Below, one piece after another: positions 51,201 to 57,944 of a stretch of 64,000 nt of DNA. The stretch is from Arthrobacter sp. Y-9. Lineage in GTDB: Bacteria > Actinomycetota > Actinomycetes > Actinomycetales > Micrococcaceae. The DNA is taken from positions 2,356,001 through 2,420,000 of the forward strand of contig NZ_CP121463.1 of the NCBI RefSeq assembly GCF_029690065.1. The letters run 5' to 3'. The position numbers and the translations under genes were made by a program. Numbering within the stretch: the first letter of the stretch is position 1; each line of letters starts with the position of its first letter. The notes below the pieces were generated by a model. It was not told the DNA's origin, searched no databases, and was given only the letters and a program-made list of their open reading frames with translations.

Positions 51201-52084
51201 AATGGGCTCCGCTGGAACACCTCTCCGAGGACCAGGCCAAGCTCTGGATCTATGACTCGCTGCTCTCCGAGTACGCGGCCATGGGCTTCGAGTACGGCTA
51301 CTCGGTGGAGCGTCCGGACGCCCTGGTCATGTGGGAGGCGCAGTTCGGCGACTTCGTCAACGGCGCCCAGACCGTGATCGACGAGTTCATCTCCTCGGCC
51401 GAGCAGAAGTGGGGCCAGCGTTCCTCGCTCGTCCTCATGCTGCCGCACGGCTATGAGGGCCAGGGCCCGGACCACTCCTCGGCCCGCATCGAGCGCTTCC
51501 TGCAGATGTGCGCGGAGAACAACATGGTGGTGGCGGAGCCGACGACCGCGGCGAACCACTTCCACCTGCTGCGCCGCCACGCCTACAGCCGCCCGCACAA
51601 GCCGCTGATCGTCTTCACCCCGAAGCAGCTCCTCCGTCTGAAGGGCGCCGCCAGTTCGGTCGCCGACTTCACCACAGGCGGGTTCCAGCCGGTGATCGGC
51701 GACCACGCCGAGCTCGATCCGGCCGCCGTGAAGCGCGTCATCCTGGTCGCGGGACGTCTGTACTACGACCTCCTGGCCAACCGCGACAAGGCTCAGGACT
51801 CCAGCACGGCGATCATCCGCGTCGAGCAGCTGTACCCGCTGCCCGAAGAGGAGATCCGCGCGGAGCTCGCCAAGTACCCGAACGCCGACGTCGTCTGGGC
51901 CCAGGACGAGCCCGCCAACCAGGGTCCGTGGAGCTTCATGGCTCTGAACCTGGTGCCGTCCCTGGACCGCCCGGTCCGCCTGGTCAGCCGTCGCGCGTCC
52001 GCTTCGACGGCAGCCGGCACCGGCAAGCGTCACGCGGCCGAGAACGCACTGCTCCTCCAGCAGGCCTTCGACCACCGGGCCTGA
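48266..52084 (+). CDS. kgd: multifunctional 2-oxoglutarate decarboxylase/dehydrogenase E1 with fused E2-like succinyltransferase domain
   Basis: A 1272-residue TCA-cycle enzyme of the KGD/OdhA type found in Actinobacteria. Order: OdhA N-terminal helix (PNHRLPEEFGGNEWLVDELYE), an Ala/Pro linker (about 50-115), an E2-like acyltransferase domain with catalytic TYDHRVIQGA but no lipoyl domain, then the ThDP-dependent E1 (AHRGRLNVL, HGDAAFAGQGVV, GFTTSP). It decarboxylates 2-oxoglutarate and works with a separate lipoylated E2 and E3. In the family an FHA protein (GarA/OdhI) inhibits it. I prefer GTG at 48266, eight bases after GAAGAGG, over the ATG six codons upstream, which lacks such a site. 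Confidence 0.95.
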   Translation: MPEQPNHRLPEEFGGNEWLVDELYEQFLKDKNSVDSKWWSVFENYGSGNPAPSTQTQVLPTVAQATKTATATEAPASPAPATAPPAAAAPAPAAPAPAAPAQESPAAPAPKAPPRVVAKDGNRTTATAPIPAQLPKSAPADSGPHEENVVQVLRGPAKAIAANMVTSLEVPTATSVRAVPAKLLIDNRVVINNHLARARGGKVSFTHLIGFAVVKALKQFPSMNVTYDVQDGKPVAVENAHVNFGIAIDMPRPDGSRLLVVPNIKKAETLRFAEFWRTYEDLIKRARNGKLTADDHSGTTVSLTNPGGIGTVHSVPRLSKGQAAIIGVGALEYPAEFQGSSEKKLAEMAVGKIITLTSTYDHRVIQGAGSGEFLRIVHQLLLGEQNFYDEIFEELRIPYEPVRWSPDVQVDPADEINKVARIQQLIHSYRVRGHLMADTDPLEYVQRKHPDLDVLNHGLTLWDLDREWPTGGFGGKQFLKFRTILGVLRDAYCRTTGIEYMHIQDPEERQWFQDELEHPYSKPSRDEQLRIVSRLNAAEAFETFLQTKFVGQKRFSLEGGESLIPLLDAIISDAADKGLDEVAIGMAHRGRLNVLTNIAGKTYAQVFREFEGTQDPRSVQGSGDVKYHLGTEGTFTSESGNTTKVYLAANPSHLEAVDSVLEGIVRAKQDLLDQGTAFPVLPILVHGDAAFAGQGVVAETLNLSQLRGYRTGGTIHVIVNNQVGFTTSPSSSRSSTYSTDVAKMIQAPVFHVNGDDPEAVVRVAQLAFEFRERFHKDVVIDMVCYRRRGHNEGDDPSMTQPLMYNLIEAKRSVRKLYTEALIGRGDITEEEAEQLLRDYQERLERVFAETHAAQTSPIPVITSDSAAVSGIERPMAQRNDGMVNTPSTTAISAQTLAHIGKAFLNVPEGFTVHPKLKQLLEKRAQMSVDGGIDWGFGEIAAFGSLVMEGVPVRLTGQDSRRGTFVQRHAVFHDRKTGQEWAPLEHLSEDQAKLWIYDSLLSEYAAMGFEYGYSVERPDALVMWEAQFGDFVNGAQTVIDEFISSAEQKWGQRSSLVLMLPHGYEGQGPDHSSARIERFLQMCAENNMVVAEPTTAANHFHLLRRHAYSRPHKPLIVFTPKQLLRLKGAASSVADFTTGGFQPVIGDHAELDPAAVKRVILVAGRLYYDLLANRDKAQDSSTAIIRVEQLYPLPEEEIRAELAKYPNADVVWAQDEPANQGPWSFMALNLVPSLDRPVRLVSRRASASTAAGTGKRHAAENALLLQQAFDHRA

Positions 52085-52093
52085 CCCGGCCGG

Positions 52094-52138
52094 CGCGCCG
52101 TCGTCGCCCACCGCACAGCGGTGACGCACGACGGCGCG
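52094..52138 (+). terminator. hairpin after kgd
   Basis: CGCGCCGTCGT (52094-52104) pairs with ACGACGGCGCG (52128-52138) and encloses an inner CACCGC/GCGGTG stem. It starts ten bases after the kgd stop. Confidence 0.6.
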
Positions 52139-52148
52139 TCGCGGCTTT

Positions 52149-52200
52149 CAGACGCCCGTCACCTGCGCTTCGTGGCACAGGCGGCGGGCGTCTGTCGTTT
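52149..52200 (+). terminator. second hairpin after kgd with T-rich tail
   Basis: CAGACGCCCG (52149-52158) pairs with CGGGCGTCTG (52185-52194), inner CCTG/CAGG, followed by TCGTTT. It makes a tandem terminator with the previous hairpin. Confidence 0.6.
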
Positions 52201-52255
52201 AATGGAGTGGGGACGCTGCGCCGGACACGGCGCATCAGCTGCGCGAAAGGACATT

Positions 52256-52858
52256 GTGGAGGACAGGAAACTTCGAATCGCCGCGATCGGCGATGAACTG
52301 CTGGCAGGTCTCGGCGACCCCCGCGCACTGGGCTGGTACGGCCGGGTGCTGGCCCGCACGCCGCGGGATCAGTTCGCCCTGGAGAGCTACTCGCTGCCGT
52401 GCCCCGAGGAGGGCACCGAGGGCCTTTCGGCGCGCTGGGCGGACGAGACGGGCCGCCGTTTCGGTCAGGGCTATGAGAACCGCCTGGTCATCGGCCTGTC
52501 CGGACGGGACATCGACTTCGGGCTCTCCACCGCCCGCAGCCGCCTGAACCTGGCGAACATCCTGGATCACGCGTCACAGGCGAGCGTCTCCGTCTTCGTG
52601 GTGGGCCCGCCCCCGAGCCTCGACCCGGCCAAGAACCGGCGTCTGGCCGAACTCAACACCGCCTTCGCCGATGTCACCACCCGCCGTCACCACCTGTATG
52701 TGGACACCTTCGCTCCCCTGCTCAACCATGAGCAATGGCGCAACGACCTGGCGGCCAATGCCGGCGCTCCCGGCCAGGCCGGTTACGGGCTCATGGCCTG
52801 GCTCGTCCTGCACCGTGGCTGGTTCCAGTGGCTCAAGATCGCGGAGCCCACGGACTGA
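52256..52858 (+). CDS. GDSL/SGNH-like protein lacking the canonical serine
   Basis: A 200-residue protein with the fold pattern of SGNH hydrolases: block I reads IAAIGDELLAGLGDPRALGW, block III region GLSGRDIDFGLS, and a C-terminal TFAPLLNHEQWRND. In block I the catalytic serine of GDS is replaced by glutamate (GDE), and no DxxH catalytic pair is seen at the C terminus, so normal esterase activity is doubtful. It has no signal peptide. GTG at 52256 was chosen because AAAGGA precedes it; the frame continues 45 codons upstream into terminator sequence. Confidence 0.75.
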   Translation: MEDRKLRIAAIGDELLAGLGDPRALGWYGRVLARTPRDQFALESYSLPCPEEGTEGLSARWADETGRRFGQGYENRLVIGLSGRDIDFGLSTARSRLNLANILDHASQASVSVFVVGPPPSLDPAKNRRLAELNTAFADVTTRRHHLYVDTFAPLLNHEQWRNDLAANAGAPGQAGYGLMAWLVLHRGWFQWLKIAEPTD

Positions 52859-52878
52859 CCCTCTCCCGCTTCCCACAC

Positions 52879-52935
52879 TGAGTGCTCAGTTGTTGCGGGT
52901 GTCGAATGCCGACACCCGCAACAACTGAGCACTCA
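52879..52935. repeat. 25-bp palindrome, GTGCTCAGTWGTTGCGGGT family, copy 2
   Basis: Perfect arms at 52879-52903 and 52911-52935 with a 7-base loop. The core GTGCTCAGTTGTTGCGGGT differs by one base from the copy at 39151-39211. Here it follows a plus-strand gene and precedes the PadR-controlled promoter, so it may also act as terminator. Confidence 0.85.
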
Positions 52936-52953
52936 CTGCGTTTAAGGAGCCTC

Positions 52954-53006
52954 TTGACTCGAGATATATCGCGATATATCGTGAAATCACAAACGCGATA
53001 TATCGC
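52954..53006 (+). promoter_or_regulatory. promoter with three palindromic operators
   Basis: TTGACT (52954-52959), 17 bases, then TATCGT (52977-52982) form a good promoter. The palindrome GCGATATATCGC occurs exactly at 52995-53006 and with one change at 52961-52972 and 52971-52982, covering the spacer, -10 and start region. The PadR repressor encoded two genes downstream is the obvious candidate to bind. Confidence 0.75.
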
Positions 53007-53025
53007 AAGATTCGAGGAGGAGAAC

Positions 53026-53844
53026 ATGGCAGAGGAACGCTGGTCCGTCACCGGTCCACAGACGATCGACATCGAAGGTGTGACGTCCCTGAAGCTCGGC
53101 ATCGTGCACGGGCGCTTCGACGTGGTCACCCACGAGGACAGCATCACCCGGATCGAGGTCTCAGAGATCTCCGGGGATCCCCTCGACGTCAGCTTCAATG
53201 CCGGACGGCTCGAGGTCCGGCACCAGGAACCGGGGCCCCAGGGCTGGTTCAAGAACGTCATGAACACCGTGACCCAGTCCCAGGAGAACTCGGTCATCAT
53301 CAGCATCGCCGTGCCCGCCGGCATCCAGGTGGACGCCTCCACCGTCGCCGGCGGCGGCCTGGTCTCCGGGACCACCGCCAAGACCTCGCTCAACACGGTG
53401 TCCGGCGATGTGGTGGCCGACCGGACCTCCTCCCACCTGGACGTGAACTCGGTCAGCGGTGAGGCGATCGTCCGCAATCACCACGGCAGCCTGTCCGTGA
53501 ATACCGTGTCCGGAGCGGTCACGGCCACCGGCGCGCTCAACCACGTCCGGCTCAACAACGTCAGCGGGGAGATCCTCCTGGACGTCTCCGAGGACACACA
53601 GGACATCGGAGCGAACACCGTCTCGGGCGACATGACCATCCGGCTCCCCCACACCGTGGGCGTCGATCTGAAGGCCAAGACCGGCTCCGGCCAGGTCATC
53701 ATCGACACGCAGCGCTACATGCCCGTGAAGAACACGGTCGCCACGATCGTCGGCCCGGAGGAGCACCTCCTGGTGCTCCGCACCAACTCCGTGTCCGGCG
53801 ACGTCTCGGTGGTGCATGCCCCGGCAGAGGAAGGAACCCGGTAA
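53026..53844 (+). CDS. DUF4097-family beta-repeat protein
   Basis: A 272-residue protein with no signal peptide or membrane helix. From about residue 95 on, a repeated pattern of short beta strands with the motif N-x-V-S-G (LNTVSGDVV, VNSVSGEAI, VNTVSGAVT, LNNVSGEIL, ANTVSGDMT, TNSVSGDVS) indicates a right-handed beta-solenoid as in DUF4097 proteins. Function is unknown; these often pair with PadR regulators or anti-sigma-like genes. ATG after GAGGAGGAG. Its stop overlaps the padR start (TAATG). Confidence 0.85.
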   Translation: MAEERWSVTGPQTIDIEGVTSLKLGIVHGRFDVVTHEDSITRIEVSEISGDPLDVSFNAGRLEVRHQEPGPQGWFKNVMNTVTQSQENSVIISIAVPAGIQVDASTVAGGGLVSGTTAKTSLNTVSGDVVADRTSSHLDVNSVSGEAIVRNHHGSLSVNTVSGAVTATGALNHVRLNNVSGEILLDVSEDTQDIGANTVSGDMTIRLPHTVGVDLKAKTGSGQVIIDTQRYMPVKNTVATIVGPEEHLLVLRTNSVSGDVSVVHAPAEEGTR

Positions 53845-54461
53845 TGCCCCCCGTCTTCGCCCACGGCGCCTTGCGCCTCTATCTTCTGGCCCTGCTGGAG
53901 GACGGCGCCAAACACGGCTACGACCTCATCAAGGCCCTCAGCGACCGCTTCAACGGGACCTACTCCCCCAGCGCCGGGACCATCTATCCCCGGCTCGCCA
54001 AGCTGGAGGAGGAAGGACTGGTCAGCACCCACGTGGACGGACGTCGCACGAGCTACAGCCTGACCGACGCCGGCCGCCGCGAACTCGAGAGCCGCCGGGA
54101 GGAGCTGTCCGGTGTGGAGAACGACATCTCGGCGTCCGTCCGGCGCCTGGCGGACACCCTGCGGGAGGACATCGGGAGCAACATGCGCTCACTCCGCGAG
54201 GAACTGGCCTCCACGACCCGTCAGGCCCGCGCGGAGGCCGCTCATCACGGGTATGTGAAGCCGGGAACGTCCGCATCCCAGGCTCGGGCGACCGCCCTCA
54301 GCCAGGCGGCGGAACAGCTCATCACGGGCTTCCGCTCGGAACTGCTGATGCTCGTGAGGCTCCGCAAAGCCCACGGTGAGCTGAACGAGACCGAGCTGGA
54401 CGCCCTGCGCACCATTCTGGACAGGGCCCGCGCGGAGGCGAAGGAGCTCTTCAGGAGCTGA
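53844..54461 (+). CDS. PadR-family transcriptional regulator
   Basis: A 205-residue regulator. The N-terminal winged helix shows PadR motifs (LRLYLLALLEDGAKHGYDLIKAL, YSPSAGTIYPRLAKLEEEGLVS, YSLTDAGRREL). A long charged helical C-terminal region (about 85-205) probably gives dimerisation. It is coupled to the DUF4097 gene, and the promoter ahead of both holds three palindromes, which suggests autorepression relieved by an unknown signal. Confidence 0.9.
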   Translation: MPPVFAHGALRLYLLALLEDGAKHGYDLIKALSDRFNGTYSPSAGTIYPRLAKLEEEGLVSTHVDGRRTSYSLTDAGRRELESRREELSGVENDISASVRRLADTLREDIGSNMRSLREELASTTRQARAEAAHHGYVKPGTSASQARATALSQAAEQLITGFRSELLMLVRLRKAHGELNETELDALRTILDRARAEAKELFRS

Positions 54462-54495
54462 CCCCGCCACGCGCCGTCGTGATCCACAGACGCCT

Positions 54496-54528
54496 CGGGC
54501 CCTGGAACCGCAATGGTTCCAGGGCCCG
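54496..54528. terminator. bidirectional terminator between padR and the bL37 gene
   Basis: CGGGCCCTGGAACC and GGTTCCAGGGCCCG, perfect 14-bp arms, 5-base loop GCAAT, between convergent genes. A second 7-bp hairpin (CCGCCGC/GCGGCGG, 54555-54573) directly follows the bL37 stop on the minus strand. Confidence 0.75.
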
Positions 54529-54579
54529 ACTGTTCAGCGTCACGCTGAGATGATCCGCCGCACGGAGCGGCGGTCAGTC

Positions 54580-54654
54580 TCAGGTGTTGGGGCGCTTGCC
54601 GTGGTTGGCACCGCCACGCTTACGATCACGACGCTTGCGTGCACGCTTGCTCAT
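54580..54654 (-). CDS. small ribosomal protein bL37 (AURKAIP1/COX24-domain type)
   Basis: A 24-residue, extremely basic peptide, MSKRARKRRDRK then RGGANHGKRPNT. It closely resembles the 24-residue mycobacterial large-subunit protein bL37 (same length, same K/R-rich start and ANHGKRPN end). It is too short for standard ORF calling. The ATG at 54654 has AAGGAGT seven bases upstream, and terminator hairpins follow the stop, which supports real expression. Confidence 0.9.
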   Translation of the reverse strand: MSKRARKRRDRKRGGANHGKRPNT

Positions 54655-54804
54655 AGCTGGACTCCTTCTGTTCTCGACTCTCAAAGAGCTGCCCTCAAGT
54701 CTCCCATATGGAGGCGACCGGAGCGAAACCGCGCCGTCGGCGCAGAGTGAGGGCCGACGTCGGGCGTTCAGGGCGTGAGCAGGCGTTCGGCACGCTCACG
54801 CCGC

Positions 54805-55971
54805 TCAGTGCTTGGCCGGGACCTTGTCCGGGTGGAGCTGCCGGGCCAGTTCATAGGCGAGCTCATTCGTCTCGGCCACGAGCGGGACCGGTGCGCTGCG
54901 CGCGGTCCGGCCGCTGTACGCCTTGCCCTTGGTGCCGACGGCGAGACTCAGGTTCTGCAGATCGTTCGGACCGTTCAGGGTCGCCACCGCGTTGTCCTTG
55001 TTGATGTCCTGCCTCACGGTGCCCGCGTTGATGGCGCCGTTCCAGTTCCAGTCGATCGCCGCGTCGGCCCTGGCCTGGTGGCGCGTGCCACCGGTCCACC
55101 AGTACAGCTGGTAGCCCGCCGCCGCGGGGCCGAGTCCGGCCGCCTCGTTGAGGGCCGCCTCATTGAGGCTGATCTGCGAACGGGTGGAGTACCCGAAGTA
55201 GGCTCCTCCCGCCGTCTGCGGAACGCCCGTGAGCTGGTACGAATAGTTCATGATGCTCAGGTAGTTCGGCTTGTTGTTGACGTTGTCGGCGCCGCCGTGC
55301 GTCAGGCCGAGGTTGTGCCCGAGCTCGTGGATGAAGGTGCCCACGCGCGTGTCACTGCTGGCGTTGCCCCAGTAGCGGGGTCCCACCGTCACCAGCAGTT
55401 CGAGTCCGTTGATCCAGGCCTGTCCCGAGGACGAGCTGTTGCCGTAGCTGTCCCCGAAGACCGCGTAATGGAAGACGTTGGCACGGTTCGGGTCGGAGTA
55501 CTGCTGCCGGAGCGTGCGGACCTCATCCACGCCGCTCAGATTCTGCTTGTACGGGATCTCATTGCCGCCGCCCAGGTCGTAGGCCGCTCCGCGCGCTGAT
55601 CCCGCGTCGAGGTGGATCGTGACACCCGTCGTGCCATCAGGGTTGTTGACGGGGAGGCCGGCGAAACCCTGCCGGATCCTGTCGAGTTCCGCCGTGGACG
55701 GCAGGAGGCCCGGCATGTAGTCCAGCTCGACGAAGAGGTCCGCCCGGTGCGGGTCGGCCCCCAGTGCGGGAAGGTCGAGGTCGATGACGCCGTCTCCGTT
55801 CGTGTCGACGCCGTTGGTCTCCCAGGCGTCCGGGAGGCCGTCGCCGTCGGAGTCCGTAGAGGTCGGTGTGATGGCCGCCTGGGCGGGGCTGGCGGGAAGC
55901 AGCACGCCGAACAGGCCCAGACCCAGGGTCAGAACCCCGGCGGAGGCTGCGTTCACGATCTTCTGTCTCAT
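54805..55971 (-). CDS. secreted zinc metalloprotease with calcium-binding repeats
   Basis: A 388-residue exported enzyme. Signal peptide to about residue 32 (ending ASPAQA), then thrombospondin type 3-like acidic loops (DSDGDGLPDAWE, DTNGDGVIDLD) likely to bind calcium, then a metzincin-like catalytic domain with HELGHNLGLTHGG (zinc ligands HExxHxxGxxH) followed by a Met-turn candidate SIMNYS. The C-terminal part has a further DWNWNGAINAG acidic motif. ATG at 55971 after AAAGG. Single gene with an AT-rich promoter region; the target protein is unknown. Confidence 0.87.
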   Translation of the reverse strand: MRQKIVNAASAGVLTLGLGLFGVLLPASPAQAAITPTSTDSDGDGLPDAWETNGVDTNGDGVIDLDLPALGADPHRADLFVELDYMPGLLPSTAELDRIRQGFAGLPVNNPDGTTGVTIHLDAGSARGAAYDLGGGNEIPYKQNLSGVDEVRTLRQQYSDPNRANVFHYAVFGDSYGNSSSSGQAWINGLELLVTVGPRYWGNASSDTRVGTFIHELGHNLGLTHGGADNVNNKPNYLSIMNYSYQLTGVPQTAGGAYFGYSTRSQISLNEAALNEAAGLGPAAAGYQLYWWTGGTRHQARADAAIDWNWNGAINAGTVRQDINKDNAVATLNGPNDLQNLSLAVGTKGKAYSGRTARSAPVPLVAETNELAYELARQLHPDKVPAKH

Positions 55972-56161
55972 GATGATCACCTTTCAGGGTGGAGGTGCGA
56001 GGACCACAGGACGCCCGGCCGGGTGGGCCGGGCTGTGATCACTTCCACAAGACCAGATCGTCACAGTCCTCTTCAACGACTGTTACAGAAAAAGTTAAAC
56101 AATTAACAACAGGCGACTCCACGGAAGACCGCCTCCCGAGAAGCTGCGTTCCTGGACACGA

Positions 56162-56206
56162 GAAAGCCCCCGTGCCGGTCCACTCGGGACGGGCACGGGG
56201 GCTTTC
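56162..56206 (-). terminator. terminator of the sigR-rsrA operon
   Basis: GAAAGCCCCCGTGCC and GGCACGGGGGCTTTC, perfect 15-bp arms with a 15-base loop, about 50 bases after the rsrA stop on the minus strand. Confidence 0.8.
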
Positions 56207-56254
56207 ACCGGATGCAGAGGGCGCCGGCACTCGGCGCGCCGCGCAGGCCGAAGG

Positions 56255-56506
56255 TCAGGCGCGGGCGGCGTGGATCTTGTCCAGGATGCTCTGCTTCAGC
56301 TGGTCCGGGGCGGCTTCCGTGCAGGAACGCTTCACCATGGACCGGATCATGCATTCGAGGTCGTGCTGCTCCAGGCAATTGGGGCAGTTCGCCAGGTGAT
56401 CCTTGATCTCCTCGACATCGGCGCGGGGCAGCGCGCCGTCGAGGTATTCGTAGATGCGTTCAATACGGGCGTCTTCGCAATCGCCCAGGCCTTGGCAGTC
56501 TTTCAT
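56255..56506 (-). CDS. rsrA: mycothiol-system anti-sigma factor RsrA
   Basis: An 83-residue zinc-containing anti-sigma (ZAS) protein. The motif H-x3-C-x2-C appears as HLANCPNC (about 37-44), with further cysteines near the N terminus (CQGLGDC) and at 52 and 62. Oxidation of these thiols releases SigR in the Streptomyces and mycobacterial systems. The ATG overlaps the sigR stop region by four bases, the standard coupled arrangement. Confidence 0.93.
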   Translation of the reverse strand: MKDCQGLGDCEDARIERIYEYLDGALPRADVEEIKDHLANCPNCLEQHDLECMIRSMVKRSCTEAAPDQLKQSILDKIHAARA

Positions 56507-57315
56507 TTCGCTTTCTCCACTGGTGCCGTGTCGACCGCGGTGCGCCGCACGCCGATCCCCCGTTCCGCCGCGTACTCCGCCAGCATCTCGCGGAGCATCC
56601 GGCGTCCACGGTGCAGGCGGGACATGACCGTCCCGATCGGGGTGTTCATGATTTCTGAGATCTCTTTGTAGGCGAAGCCTTCGACGTCCGCGAAGTACAC
56701 CGCCAGCCGGAATTCCTCCGGAATGGATTGCAGGGCCCGCTTGACGTCCGAGTCCGGCAGGTGGTCCAGGGCTTCCGTCTCAGCGGAACGGAGGCCGGTG
56801 GACGTATGGGACTCCGCTCGCGCCAGCTGCCAGTCCTCGATGGTCTCCCCATGGGACTGCAGGGGCTCCCGCTGCCGCTTGCGGTAGAGATTGATGTACG
56901 TGTTGGTCAGGATGCGGTACAGCCAGGCCTTCAGATTCGTCCCGGGCTTGTACTGATGGAAGGCCGAGAACGCCTTGGTGTAGGCCTCCTGCACCAGATC
57001 CTCGGCGTCGGCGGGGTTCCGTGCCATGCGCATGGCCGCCGAATACAGCTGGTCCACGTACTGCATGGCGTCCCGTTCGAAACGGGCCCTCCGCTGGTCG
57101 TCGCTCTCGGACGCGACGTCCACCGCACTGCTGTCCGAGGCGGACCGCCCCGTTGCTTCTTCGTCCGTCTTCCGGGCCGCTGCGGCTCCGGACCCGGGGA
57201 TCTCCGATTCCGTGGTGTTCATCGCGTCCCAGTCTAGCCCCGCGGCAAGGGCGGGAACCCGGGAGCCACCGGTCCAGCCCACGGGTGCTGCCGGGCGATC
57301 CAAGACCACGGGCAT
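56503..57315 (-). CDS. sigR: ECF sigma factor SigR/SigH (redox stress)
   Basis: Extracytoplasmic-function sigma factor of about 270 residues: region 2 ([34 protein letters not shown] then [12 protein letters not shown]) and region 4 ([44 protein letters not shown]) are intact. It drives thiol-stress genes and is held by RsrA. Two starts are plausible: ATG at 57315 with AGGAG five bases upstream, and ATG at 57222 (MNTTESEI) that lacks 31 N-terminal residues. The GGAAT-N18-GTT promoter lies upstream of both, so a long isoform like Streptomyces SigR-prime could be made. Confidence 0.93.
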   Translation of the reverse strand: MPVVLDRPAAPVGWTGGSRVPALAAGLDWDAMNTTESEIPGSGAAAARKTDEEATGRSASDSSAVDVASESDDQRRARFERDAMQYVDQLYSAAMRMARNPADAEDLVQEAYTKAFSAFHQYKPGTNLKAWLYRILTNTYINLYRKRQREPLQSHGETIEDWQLARAESHTSTGLRSAETEALDHLPDSDVKRALQSIPEEFRLAVYFADVEGFAYKEISEIMNTPIGTVMSRLHRGRRMLREMLAEYAAERGIGVRRTAVDTAPVEKAK

Positions 57316-57374
57316 GGGCACTCCTGAAACATCGTCGGCACGAGGCTTCTCCTCGTGTCATCACTGCTTCGGAC

Positions 57375-57400
57375 AACCGCTTCCGCGGCGCAATTATTCC
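57375..57400 (-). promoter_or_regulatory. SigR-type promoter of sigR (autoregulation)
   Basis: On the minus strand GGAAT (57400-57396), exactly 18 bases, then GTT (57377-57375) matches the SigR consensus GGAAT-N18-GTT. Expected transcription start is near 57367, about 50 bases ahead of the long sigR start. Confidence 0.85.
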
Positions 57401-57479
57401 GCAAAGATGCAAGACTAGAGGTAGTCCGGGCGCTCCTGTCCCGTGACCCACCAGGTGAACCATCTCTCCAGGAGGTCTC

Positions 57480-57941
57480 GTGTCCGTGGTTCGATTCCTT
57501 GCCCGTCCGCTCCTCGCCAGCAGCTTCATCGCCGACGGCATCCACAAGATCAAGAAGGCGCAGGATCCCACCGTCCGGCCCGCCGTGCTGGCCCGCCGCG
57601 TGGCGGACACCCTGCCGGTCGAACTCGGGGACGCCTTCCTGAATCGCGCGGCCGGCGGCGCACAGCTCGGTGCGGGTGCCCTCTTCGCCTTCGGCAAGCT
57701 GCCCCGTCTCGCCGCCCTGGTGCTCGCCGCCTCCGCCGCGTGCACCACGGCGCTGGAGTACCGCGCCGCTGACGCGACCACCAAGGAAGGCCGCGCGGCT
57801 CGCCGCAATCAGCTCCTGAAGAACCTCTCGCTCAACGGCGCCGCCCTGCTGGCCATGGTGGACACCGCGGGGAAGCCGAGCCTCGTGTGGCGCGTGCAGC
57901 ACCGGCCCGAGGGTGGCGCCGGCGCCTCCAAGGGAGACTGA
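57480..57941 (+). CDS. DoxX-family membrane protein
   Basis: A 153-residue protein with three or four hydrophobic helices (LLASSFIADGIHKI, GGAQLGAGALFAFG, LAALVLAASAACTTALEY, LSLNGAALLAMVDTAG). DoxX proteins are linked to thiol and oxidative stress and to membrane redox complexes in mycobacteria, and here it is divergent from sigR. GTG start preceded by AGGAGG. Followed closely by aroA, so probably one transcript. Confidence 0.87.
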   Translation: MSVVRFLARPLLASSFIADGIHKIKKAQDPTVRPAVLARRVADTLPVELGDAFLNRAAGGAQLGAGALFAFGKLPRLAALVLAASAACTTALEYRAADATTKEGRAARRNQLLKNLSLNGAALLAMVDTAGKPSLVWRVQHRPEGGAGASKGD

Positions 57942-57944
57942 TTC

